Source: an uncultured Faecalibacterium sp.
Lineage (GTDB): Bacteria > Bacillota > Clostridia > Oscillospirales > Ruminococcaceae
Direction of reading: 5' to 3'
Length of the DNA: 40,896 nt
Assembly: GCA_934525845.1 (NCBI GenBank)
Contig: CAKSZS010000019.1
Location: 1-40,896, forward strand
Part shown: positions 32,119 through 38,183 of the stretch, one piece after another
How positions within the stretch are numbered: the stretch's first letter is position 1
Layout: each line of letters begins with the position of its first letter
Program-made: the position numbers and the translations under genes
Notes under the pieces: generated by a model
The model's input: the letters and a program-made list of their open reading frames with translations, nothing else
Told to the model about the DNA's origin: nothing
Database searches by the model: none

Positions 32119-32967
32119 TCAGGTAATGGACTGATAGTAAATGCCGGTCTTTTTGTTGTCCAGCACGAATGCATCATAGCAGATGCGGCCAGTCACGATA
32201 CTGCCGCTGGAAAGCGGGGTATCATTGTGAATGCCGAAATCTTCCAGTTTGACAGGGGCCACGGTTGCGGAGGGGTGCGCCAGCATAAAGCCGAACTTTT
32301 CCGGCAGGCGGGCAGAGGGCACCTTTACCACAACTGCACCGTCCAGCATGGCCACAACGCCGCGCGCACGCATTTCTGCGCCGATCTCGGTATGATCGAA
32401 CTCAACGGCCTGTTTCAGAATGGCATAAGTTGCAGGTGTGACCACCAACACGCGCTCGGTTTCGGGCACCTCTGCATCGTCCAGCGCCTGAGACGCAGCC
32501 AGAATTGCGGCGTAGATGTTGGACTTGGTGAGCGCTGCAGCGGCGGGCTTGTGGCCTGCGCCGGTGGTCATGACGGTGTAAACGTTGGTGTCCACCTCAG
32601 GAATAACGACCTCGCGCAGCTCACGGGCCAGCGCGGTGCCTGCTTCCAGCTGGCCCTGTGTTTCGTCGTTGTCCAGCTTATCAACATTGAAGATGAAAGA
32701 ACGATTATGCTTCAACAGCAGCTCCTCAGTGGTGGCATTCAGGTCAAGGAGCTTGCCATAGCGCGAAAGCTGATCTTCGGTATCCTCAGGAGCGGTGCTG
32801 CGGTTGCGGCTGTAGTCGTTCAGCGGGGTTGTGCTGATCTTGTACAGCTTGACGCTGTGGGCACCGCTCCAATCGAAATCGGTGTTAGTCAACAGACTGA
32901 TCTTGCTTTCCGCTTTGAAAAGCTCATCAGTCTGCGGGGCATATTTAGTAGTAAGTTCAACGGACAT
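32119..32967 (-). CDS. Phage major capsid protein
   Basis: 282-aa shell protein by family resemblance. It begins MSVELTTKYAPQTDELFKAE and has the coat-protein pattern: SGAHSVKLYKISTTPLNDY, the helix EAGTALARELREVVIPEVD, then ERVLVVTPATYAILKQAVEF and a C-terminal beta part AVVVKVPSARLPEKFGFMLAH, GRICYDAFVLDNKKTGIYYQ. Size is normal for tailed-phage coat proteins. GAGG lies nine bases before the ATG. It follows a scaffold gene by 22 bases, the standard order, but no portal, protease or terminase is present. Position in a minimal element suggests it builds its own or a smaller shell filled through a helper phage. Confidence 0.85.
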   Translation of the reverse strand: MSVELTTKYAPQTDELFKAESKISLLTNTDFDWSGAHSVKLYKISTTPLNDYSRNRSTAPEDTEDQLSRYGKLLDLNATTEELLLKHNRSFIFNVDKLDNDETQGQLEAGTALARELREVVIPEVDTNVYTVMTTGAGHKPAAAALTKSNIYAAILAASQALDDAEVPETERVLVVTPATYAILKQAVEFDHTEIGAEMRARGVVAMLDGAVVVKVPSARLPEKFGFMLAHPSATVAPVKLEDFGIHNDTPLSSGSIVTGRICYDAFVLDNKKTGIYYQSIT

Positions 32968-32989
32968 ATGTTAAAACCTCGTTTGATCG

Positions 32990-33457
32990 TTAATAGTAAG
33001 GGTAAGGCTTGGGGGTATGCTTCCGGTCACGGCTAAAGGCTGAAGCGGCGCTAGGCTCACTTCCGAAGGCGCTTGCATTTGTTTCAGCGTTGCCTGCACA
33101 CTTTACGATGGGATAGCCAGGTTTCTGCCTTGCGAACTTCAAAGCGGCCTGTGCCTGGGCGGTGCAAGCTTCCTCGGTGTCGCCGGTCAACAGCTCCACA
33201 GGGACGCCGGTAGCAGCTGCCACACGGGCGCGCATGTCCCGCTGGGCGTTGGCAGCGTTCAGTGCGTCCAGCTCGGCCTTTGTGGTGTCGAACTGCTGGG
33301 CCTTGGTTTTCAGATCGTCATAATCGGCATACTTTGTGCGCTCACGGTTCAGGCGGTCAGCAACGATGCTGTTTACCTCGGCCTGCGTGAAAGTGCGGAG
33401 TTCCTGCTGCTCTCCGGCTGCAGTGGTAACGGGTTCCTGATTGACAGTTTCGTTCAT
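32990..33457 (-). CDS. Phage scaffolding protein (DUF4355-like)
   Basis: 155-aa protein with the classic scaffold layout: a short N-terminus, the segment RTFTQAEVNSIVADRLNRER, a coiled coil (YADYDDLKTKAQQFDTTKAE), and a polar disordered tail. Such proteins guide coat assembly and leave the shell. The start at 33457 has AAAGGA at the right distance; the frame extends upstream without support. It is directly followed by the coat gene. The C-terminal end (SRDRKHTPKPYPYY) is basic and aromatic, as in scaffold domains that contact coat. Confidence 0.82.
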   Translation of the reverse strand: MNETVNQEPVTTAAGEQQELRTFTQAEVNSIVADRLNRERTKYADYDDLKTKAQQFDTTKAELDALNAANAQRDMRARVAAATGVPVELLTGDTEEACTAQAQAALKFARQKPGYPIVKCAGNAETNASAFGSEPSAASAFSRDRKHTPKPYPYY

Positions 33458-33604
33458 GGTGTAATTCCTTTCCCGGCCTGTTCCGTGGCCGTATACGGTT
33501 CTATTCATCCACACCCCCACAAGAGGGGTGACAGACCATCAAAAAGCCCTTTTGTAAATTTCCCTGTGTGTAAATCGGCGCTGACGGCACTGGGGGTCGC
33601 CGAG

Positions 33605-33637
33605 GGCACGGGAGGGGGTCCCTCCCCACCCCGTGCC
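33605..33637. other. GC-rich perfect hairpin, candidate packaging or processing site
   Basis: GGCACGGG (33605-33612) pairs with CCCGTGCC (33630-33637), with GGGG/CCCC inside. It lies in the 510-base non-coding stretch before the scaffold gene. The rest of that stretch shows, besides the RNA below, no gene I can support. Confidence 0.5.
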
Positions 33638-33859
33638 AGACCTTGCGCAAATAACGATTTATCGGGCAAAAATCATTCAAAGGCGGCACGCCTGCGGCTG
33701 AAAAGTAAGGCATAGAAACAGCCACAAACACACCGCTTATTTTGCCCTTTTTCACTGTTTTTGCGGCATTCCGGGCGGGCCATGGGAAGGAGAACGAAAC
33801 CACAGAGCAAAGCAGCATTCAGAGAGTACCCAGAGCGCCGGCACAGAAAAGCAGGCAAA

Positions 33860-33907
33860 ATAAAAAAGCACAGAGAACCGCTCAATAGAAGCGTTTTCCC
33901 TGTGCTT
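33860..33907 (-). terminator. Terminator/attenuator upstream of the scaffold gene
   Basis: On the minus strand AAGCACAG (33907-33900) pairs with CTGTGCTT (33873-33866), with an inner CGCT/AGCG arm and a T6 run. Confidence 0.82.
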
Positions 33908-33951
33908 ATTAGCTTAACAGACGCCTGTCTGTGCGGTACTCTATGCCTTAC
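33860..33951 (-). ncRNA. Candidate small RNA of about 90 nt in the element
   Basis: Minus-strand promoter (33958-33986) and terminator (33860-33907) are only about 50 bases apart. The RNA would contain a hairpin ACAGAC/GTCTGT and the terminator stem. No open frame fits. Alternatively this is an attenuator for the scaffold-capsid operon. Confidence 0.55.
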
Positions 33952-33957
33952 AGGCTC

Positions 33958-33986
33958 AGTATACCATGTTAGAAACGAAACGTCAA
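33958..33986 (-). promoter_or_regulatory. Minus-strand promoter before the scaffold-capsid operon
   Basis: TTGACG (33981-33986 on plus), 17-base spacer, extended -10 TGGTATACT (TATACT at 33958-33963). Confidence 0.75.
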
Positions 33987-34115
33987 ATAGATCATGCAGC
34001 GGTCGCCGTTCTGGCTGCTATGTACGCGGCAGCGTCCAAAGAGCTTCACCAGTACGGCCTGCGCCCTCTGGGCCTGTTCCAGCTCCCTGAGGGTATAGGA
34101 GAGGGTTACTTTCAT
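33969..34115 (-). CDS. 48-aa protein, unknown
   Basis: Small gene overlapping the stop of the preceding gene by four bases (ATGA), with AAGGGGGG seven bases before its ATG. The product (MKVTLSYTLRELEQAQRAQA ... GDRCMIYLTFRF) has a helix followed by a short strand and no Cys knuckle. No family recognised. Translational coupling and a good ribosome-binding site make it credible as the last gene of the small-protein cluster. Its 3' end overlaps the promoter of the small RNA. Confidence 0.6.
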   Translation of the reverse strand: MKVTLSYTLRELEQAQRAQAVLVKLFGRCRVHSSQNGDRCMIYLTFRF

Positions 34116-34390
34116 ACCGGTACCCCCCTTGGGTCATTCTGAGGCAGGGTGCTTTCAGGAGACCCCGCCGGGGTGCTGGTATAGATTTGATCCTTCAAAT
34201 GCTGGTGCGAACGCTGCAAGTATTCCACAGCCGCATATAAAGCTTGTGCATACACTTCACGGGAAAAACGATCTCCAACAATCCCGTCACTGATTGCACT
34301 TACTAGAGCAATGCCGCATTCAAGTTCAAATGCAACATCATCGATTAAAACGGCAGATACATTTTTACGCAAATAGGGTGCCTGTTCCAT
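34112..34390 (-). CDS. 92-aa protein, unknown
   Basis: Helical protein (VSAVLIDDVAFELECGIALV, then FSREVYAQALYAAVEYLQRSHQH) with a polar tail containing a Thr-Pro-Ala-Gly-Ser segment encoded by one of the CCGCCGGG motifs. The ATG at 34390 has AGGAAGG nine bases before; a TTG at 34399 would overlap the S24-like stop. It lies in the cluster of small element genes and looks like a phage accessory protein; no function can be assigned. Confidence 0.65.
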   Translation of the reverse strand: MEQAPYLRKNVSAVLIDDVAFELECGIALVSAISDGIVGDRFSREVYAQALYAAVEYLQRSHQHLKDQIYTSTPAGSPESTLPQNDPRGVPV

Positions 34391-34395
34391 TGGTT

Positions 34396-34764
34396 TCAAC
34401 CTTCCTTCTCGTTCTCGGCCTGCGGGATGACGGACTCTCCCGCCGGGTTCAGAACATGCAGGACTTTCACAGCCTTGCCGATGATTTTTGCACCGGGCAG
34501 TTCACTCAGGGAGTACAGACAGGGGATAGCGTCGCCCGTGGGGCAGGTGATAAAAAACCGTCCGTTTTTGATTGCACGAAACAGTAGAACGGTGCTGTCT
34601 GTCTGTATGGCCACAATCTGGCCGTTTTCTGCATGGTCGCAGGCGGTAAAGGCCACGATATCACCGGCGAAGATGCCTGCACCTTCCATGCTGTCGTCAT
34701 CCATGATGAAGCAGACGTCAGGGGACAGGTATGCCAGCGCTTGGGCGGTCTGGTTCTCGTTCAT
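34396..34764 (-). CDS. S24/LexA peptidase-like domain protein, probably inactive
   Basis: 122-aa protein with the S24 fold only and no DNA-binding domain. DDSMEGAGIFAGDIVAFTAC matches the Ser loop of LexA and phage repressors, followed by NGQIVAIQTDSTVLLFRAIK. In LexA the catalytic Lys lies in TVKR; the aligned place here reads Leu or Phe, so self-cleavage is doubtful. It might bind or modulate an S24-type repressor of a helper phage. The start ATG at 34764 follows a G-rich site (GAGGGGG); a GTG three codons earlier is possible. It follows the 32-aa membrane protein by 13 bases. Confidence 0.7.
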   Translation of the reverse strand: MNENQTAQALAYLSPDVCFIMDDDSMEGAGIFAGDIVAFTACDHAENGQIVAIQTDSTVLLFRAIKNGRFFITCPTGDAIPCLYSLSELPGAKIIGKAVKVLHVLNPAGESVIPQAENEKEG

Positions 34765-34777
34765 GATGCCCACCCCC

Positions 34778-34876
34778 TCACCGGATGCCGCTGAACCACA
34801 TCACAGCGGCACCAAAGAAACAGACCAGAGCGAACGGGCCCACGATAGACAATTGATATGCAGTATAACCAAGCAT
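34778..34876 (-). CDS. 32-aa membrane protein
   Basis: Read from an ATG with GGAGG eight bases upstream. The product is MLGYTAYQLSIVGPFALVCF followed by FGAAVMWFSGIR, one hydrophobic segment with a basic end. It is first in the small-protein cluster. Micro-proteins of this type are common in phage early regions; no function is known. Confidence 0.55.
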   Translation of the reverse strand: MLGYTAYQLSIVGPFALVCFFGAAVMWFSGIR

Positions 34877-34903
34877 TGTAAAATCCTCCATTTTTGATAT
34901 AAT
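34876..34903 (+). promoter_or_regulatory. Plus-strand promoter opposing the small-protein cluster
   Basis: TTGTAA (34876-34881), 16-base spacer, perfect TATAAT (34898-34903). It fires against the surrounding minus-strand genes. Confidence 0.6.
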
Positions 34904-34906
34904 AGA

Positions 34907-34981
34907 GGCGGTATTGTCTGCTAAACTTTACCGCCCATCTGCCGCCCACGCTGCTGGTACAGTGTGAGCGGCTTTCTTTTT
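34907..34981 (+). ncRNA. Candidate plus-strand small RNA (about 75 nt), antisense to the cluster leader
   Basis: It follows the TATAAT box at 34898-34903. Hairpin GGCGGTA (34907-34913)/TACCGCC (34929-34935) is followed by a strong terminator: GCCGC and CACGCTG (34941-34953) with CAGTGTG and GCGGC (34960-34972), then TTTCTTTTT. It would pair with the leader of the minus-strand messages. Confidence 0.55.
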
Positions 34982-34997
34982 GCGGGTGACACCCCCG

Positions 34998-35231
34998 TCA
35001 ATTTGACTGGGGTTCAATCTGGCCGGGGTCTGACTGCGGCTTGCCGTGACAAAACACGATCACAGGCAGGCCGGGCAGGTTGGGGTGCACAATCTGCACC
35101 GGTGCACTTTTTGCACCCGTCTTGTTTCCATACTGGTACCCGCCGGGGGATGCACGTGGGCAGTCGCACCTTTCGCCGGGGTCAAGGTTTGCGCCGCAAT
35201 AGGGGCAAATGGTGTAATAGGTGTGCTTCAT
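34998..35231 (-). CDS. 77-aa zinc-ribbon-like protein
   Basis: N-terminal knuckle YYTICPYCGANLDPGERCDC provides four Cys for one zinc site. The remaining 55 residues are Pro/Gly-rich without clear fold. The ribosome-binding site is weak (AAAGAAG, six bases before the ATG). Such short zinc-ribbon proteins are frequent in phage genomes. It lies just past the iteron array. Confidence 0.62.
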   Translation of the reverse strand: MKHTYYTICPYCGANLDPGERCDCPRASPGGYQYGNKTGAKSAPVQIVHPNLPGLPVIVFCHGKPQSDPGQIEPQSN

Positions 35232-35286
35232 AGGCTGCTTCTTTCTGCGCTATATAACGCGCGCGCACGTGTAGAGTGATGTTAAA

Positions 35287-35457
35287 TGGCGAAATGACAT
35301 TTTATAAACGCTACAACGTTCAAAATTTAACTTCGCCAACGTGGCGAAATGACAAGGGGCTGGCGAATAAACTCACTTCGCCAATAGTGGTCACTTCGCC
35401 AAACTGGCGAACAGACAAAAAATAACATAAATAAATTATTATTCTGTCACTTCGCCA
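35287..35457. other. Probable replication origin: iterons and AT-rich segment
   Basis: Eight copies of TGGCGAA (or its complement TTCGCCA): 35287, 35332, 35342, 35361, 35377, 35395, 35405 and 35451. Four extend to the 13-mer TGGCGAAATGACA type (35287-35299, 35342-35354, 35405-35417 and inverted 35445-35457). An AT-only stretch, 35418-35444, lies between the last two. The array is next to the RepA-like gene. Confidence 0.82.
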
Positions 35458-36794
35458 TCTGCTTCACTCTGATAGCAAAGGCGCGTAAACCATCCACGGA
35501 CGCCGCCGGGTTGATTCAGCTGGAACTTTGCAATCTCGCCGGATTCAACAAGGCTTCGATATGCACGTTCATAAGTGCGTTGGCTGCATCCGGTTTCCTG
35601 AATAACAGCCGCACGCAGTTCGCTGCTTGCCATACTGGCCGTATTGCTTTCGGCCAGCACATTCAAGATAGCGGCGGCTGCATCATCCTTTGTCTGGGCC
35701 AGTCTGAACCGTTTCTCTTCAATGAAATCAGCGTCTTTTTTGTCGGTGTAGCCATCGAACACAGCACAGGCGGTCCGAATGCCGTTTACGCGGGTATCAT
35801 CAATGTGCAGCAGCACGGTTTGCTGTGGCTTTGAATAGCTGCTCTTCTCGTGGCTGAGGTAAATCTTCCCGTCATTCTTGGAGCGGCCCATCATCAGCAC
35901 ACTGCGTGCAATATCCCAGATGTCGGAACTGTCAGCCAGACGGGCGCGGCCTGACACACCCTGTTTCTTGTTGGTGTGCATCGAAATCAGGCTTGAACAG
36001 TTGCGCCGGTTGCTGATGCTCTTCAAAGGCACCGTGATGCCGCGCATCTGGTTGCGGCTTCCCATTTCCAGATCTGACGGCAGAAAGCTTTGCAGCGGGT
36101 CAATGATAATCAAAATCGGCTCGCAGGTGTCCACGAAATCCTCAAGGGCTTTATCTTTGATGGATAGCAGCCGCCCGGTTTTTTCATAGTAATCATCTGA
36201 GGTCATGACAAAAATTTTGCTCAGGTCTGCGCCTGCCGCCTGATACCGGGGTTCCAGCACCCTGCCGGGGTCGTCCTCGCCGGATAGCACAAGAACTTTC
36301 CCCGTCTGCGGCGCTGGCATGGGAAAGAACCCCGATGTTTTGCCGGTGGTCACGTAAGCGATCAGCTGCGCCTGCCAGATACCTTTACCGGTGCCGCCAT
36401 CTGCACCCAACACTGAAATCTCCCCCAAAGGGATAAGGCCGGGCACAAGCCATTGCGTTTCCTCTGGCTGCACATTTTCCATACGTACCGGCGCAGGCTT
36501 CTTTCCGAAATGCCTGTCATGCCAGCGGTCGCCGGCTTCATAGAACCCCGCCGGGTCGTCAGCTGCGCGTTTTGCACATCCGGCGCGCCATGTGTCAACT
36601 TGTGTCCACTTGATGCCTGTGCCGGGAGCGGTTACAACGTCACAAAGGCGCTGATACCGCATTTCCTGTTCATAAGCATCATGACCGATAAAAACAAGCT
36701 GATATGTATAATCGTTCAGCAGCTCGTTTACAGGCGTTTGGGCTAGGTATTCAAGGAACGGTTGCAGGTTCTTTTCCAATTCGTCCTCTCGCAC
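35439..36794 (-). CDS. RepA-like AAA_25 ATPase (replicative helicase type)
   Basis: 451-aa RecA-fold ATPase. The first 110 residues are helical, then VPGLIPLGEISVLGADGGTG, the Walker A loop GADGGTGKG (Gly replaces the usual Ser/Thr after Lys), LSGEDDPGRVLEPRYQAAGA, the Walker B PILIIIDPLQSFL and the sensor-like SLISMHTNKK. The C-terminal 90 residues form a helix-turn-helix-like region (GCSQRTYERAYRSLVESGEI) that may bind the iterons right after the gene. This is the RSF1010 RepA/phage helicase group. It starts with GTG at 36794, close behind the HTH gene. It should drive replication of the excised element. Confidence 0.85.
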   Translation of the reverse strand: MREDELEKNLQPFLEYLAQTPVNELLNDYTYQLVFIGHDAYEQEMRYQRLCDVVTAPGTGIKWTQVDTWRAGCAKRAADDPAGFYEAGDRWHDRHFGKKPAPVRMENVQPEETQWLVPGLIPLGEISVLGADGGTGKGIWQAQLIAYVTTGKTSGFFPMPAPQTGKVLVLSGEDDPGRVLEPRYQAAGADLSKIFVMTSDDYYEKTGRLLSIKDKALEDFVDTCEPILIIIDPLQSFLPSDLEMGSRNQMRGITVPLKSISNRRNCSSLISMHTNKKQGVSGRARLADSSDIWDIARSVLMMGRSKNDGKIYLSHEKSSYSKPQQTVLLHIDDTRVNGIRTACAVFDGYTDKKDADFIEEKRFRLAQTKDDAAAAILNVLAESNTASMASSELRAAVIQETGCSQRTYERAYRSLVESGEIAKFQLNQPGGVRGWFTRLCYQSEADGEVTE

Positions 36795-36798
36795 TCAA

Positions 36799-37032
36799 TC
36801 ACCCTGCTTTCTTCGTTCTGGCTGGTTCTTCAAAGAAATACGCGCCGATCTCACTTGTGGGGATGTTCAGCACGCGGGCAATCGCGGCGATCTGGGCGCT
36901 GTTGAAGGGCTGCTTTCCCCTGATCCGCAGGCTGAACGTGCTGGGTACAATGCCCGCTGCCCTTGCAAGGTCTTTCTGGTTATAGTCCATCTCGACCATG
37001 CGCAAGCGCAGTTTTTTGAATGGTCTGTACAT
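36799..37032 (-). CDS. Small XRE-type HTH protein
   Basis: 77-aa protein with a helix-turn-helix (YNQKDLARAAGIVPSTFSLR, IRGKQPFNSAQIAAIARVLN) of the DUF739-like kind. AAGGAG lies eight bases before the ATG. It is second in the leftward operon after the Cro-like gene and before the RepA-like gene. Role unknown; excisionase or anti-repressor are possible. Confidence 0.78.
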   Translation of the reverse strand: MYRPFKKLRLRMVEMDYNQKDLARAAGIVPSTFSLRIRGKQPFNSAQIAAIARVLNIPTSEIGAYFFEEPARTKKAG

Positions 37033-37035
37033 GGT

Positions 37036-37242
37036 TTAGTTCTCCTTCAATTCATCAACGGTCACACCCAGAGCGGCGGCAACGTGTCCGGCGGTGGTGC
37101 GCCACACAGGTTTGCCCTGACGCATTTTCCAGATTGCAGAGCCGCCCACTCCGGCCTTCTGCGCCAGTTCTGCACCGGTCATGTTTTGGCGTGCCATCTC
37201 TGCGATTACCTTTACACGGTCAACAACGATAGATTTTGACAT
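37036..37242 (-). CDS. Cro-like HTH protein
   Basis: 68-aa protein. Helix-turn-helix: NMTGAELAQKAGVGGSAIWK, then TTAGHVAAALGVTVDELKEN. The start at 37242 has GGAGGTG five bases before; the longer frame is only the operator region read through. It is the first gene of the leftward operon, facing the repressor across three operators, so it is the natural Cro counterpart of the switch. Confidence 0.82.
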   Translation of the reverse strand: MSKSIVVDRVKVIAEMARQNMTGAELAQKAGVGGSAIWKMRQGKPVWRTTAGHVAAALGVTVDELKEN

Positions 37243-37258
37243 TTTTTCACCTCCAATG

Positions 37259-37337
37259 AAACAAGAAAAATCTTGTTTTAAAAGAATATAGCACAAGAAA
37301 ATTCTTGTGTCAATAGCAAACAAAAGAATTTTCTTGT
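37259..37337. promoter_or_regulatory. Three operators of the genetic switch
   Basis: O1 AAACAAGAAAAATCTTGTTT (37259-37278), O2 CACAAGAAAATTCTTGTG (37292-37309), O3 ACAAAAGAATTTTCTTGT (37320-37337). Half-site ACAAGAA. Centres are about 32 and 28 bases apart, three helical turns. Confidence 0.88.
37285..37313 (-). promoter_or_regulatory. Leftward (cro/rep) promoter with operator in the spacer
   Basis: Minus strand: perfect TTGACA (37308-37313 on plus), 17-base spacer filled by operator O2, TATATT (37285-37290). Confidence 0.88.
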
Positions 37338-37362
37338 TTTTGGTTCAAGTATCTGCTATATT
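37334..37362 (+). promoter_or_regulatory. Rightward (repressor) promoter
   Basis: TTGTTT (37334-37339, overlapping O3), 17-base spacer, TATATT (37357-37362). The message would start right at the GGAGGTGA site before the GTG at 37381. Confidence 0.7.
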
Positions 37363-37380
37363 ACTGGTGGAGGTGATTTT

Positions 37381-38052
37381 GTGACTTTTTCAGAAAAATT
37401 AAAAACCATACGCGAAGAAAAACAGTTGACGCAAAAGCAAGTTGCTTCACGAATGGGAATCAGTCAGCAAGCCTATGGACAATATGAATCTGGTTCAAGA
37501 ACACCAAAGCGTGAGACAATCCAGAAACTTTCAGTTGCGCTAGAGTGCAATCCTGCTGAATTAGATGAATCACAGTCTTTTTGGAAAAAAATAAAATCGC
37601 TGGGAGCTCTTCGGGAAAGCTGCAATCTGACGCAAAAGAAGCTTGCCGAAGAAACTGGTCTTGACTTACAGGATATTAAAAATATAGAGAATGGGACTGT
37701 TACACCGACAATTGACGTGATGAGAGCGATTGCAAGGGCACTGCACTGTTCCCTTGCGGAAATTTTTCTTGCGGTTTATGATGAACCGGTTGCACTGGAG
37801 GCTCTTCGAGGTATTCAACTTGCAGATTCTGTGGTAAATCCGTGGAACACCATTGAAGGCACCACGTTTTTAGTTGGAATGGATGAACAAAAAATAAGAC
37901 TATTAGAGGCTTACGATTCAATGAATACAGAAGGTCAACATACAGCTGTTGAGCGCGTGGAAGAACTTGCGCAGTTGCCGAAATACCAGAAACACCCCGC
38001 CGGGGACAGCGCCCAGAGCGCGGGCACTGGTGACGAAAACGACCCGGAATAA
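37381..38052 (+). CDS. Element repressor with two HTH domains
   Basis: 223-aa regulator with two XRE-type DNA-binding domains in tandem: residues about 5-60 (REEKQLTQKQVASRMGISQQ, AYGQYESGSRTPKRETIQKL) and about 73-128 (LRESCNLTQKKLAEETGLDL, ENGTVTPTIDVMRAIARALH). It lacks an S24 peptidase domain, so it should be lifted by a partner protein, as in PICI Stl repressors, and not by RecA cleavage. It starts with GTG behind GGAGGTGA. Its GC content is clearly below the rest of the element. It precedes the integrase in the same direction, the PICI order. A CCGCCGGG motif lies in its last codons. Confidence 0.85.
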   Translation: MTFSEKLKTIREEKQLTQKQVASRMGISQQAYGQYESGSRTPKRETIQKLSVALECNPAELDESQSFWKKIKSLGALRESCNLTQKKLAEETGLDLQDIKNIENGTVTPTIDVMRAIARALHCSLAEIFLAVYDEPVALEALRGIQLADSVVNPWNTIEGTTFLVGMDEQKIRLLEAYDSMNTEGQHTAVERVEELAQLPKYQKHPAGDSAQSAGTGDENDPE

Positions 38053-38055
38053 AAA

Positions 38056-38162
38056 GAAAAACGCCCACAGCGGGCAGCTGTGAGCGTGAAATTCGGCATT
38101 TTGCCGGTTATGTGCGATGCAGCACCCCGCGATCAGAGCGCCGCCGGGGACAAAATGCACAA
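38056..38162. repeat. 105-base direct repeat, copy 2
   Basis: Partner of 32011-32118, about three quarters identical by eye. It lies between repressor and integrase, with the hairpin ACGCCCACAGC/GCTGTGAGCGT conserved. Confidence 0.78.
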
Positions 38163-38183
38163 AAAGAAGGAAGGTGCAGCCAG

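Noticed and set aside
33501..33885. Minus-strand open frames in the gap before the scaffold gene
   Set aside because: They cross the GC hairpin, have no ribosome-binding site and no recognisable fold.
35287..35457. CRISPR array
   Set aside because: The repeats are short, occur in both orientations and have uneven spacing; an origin fits better.
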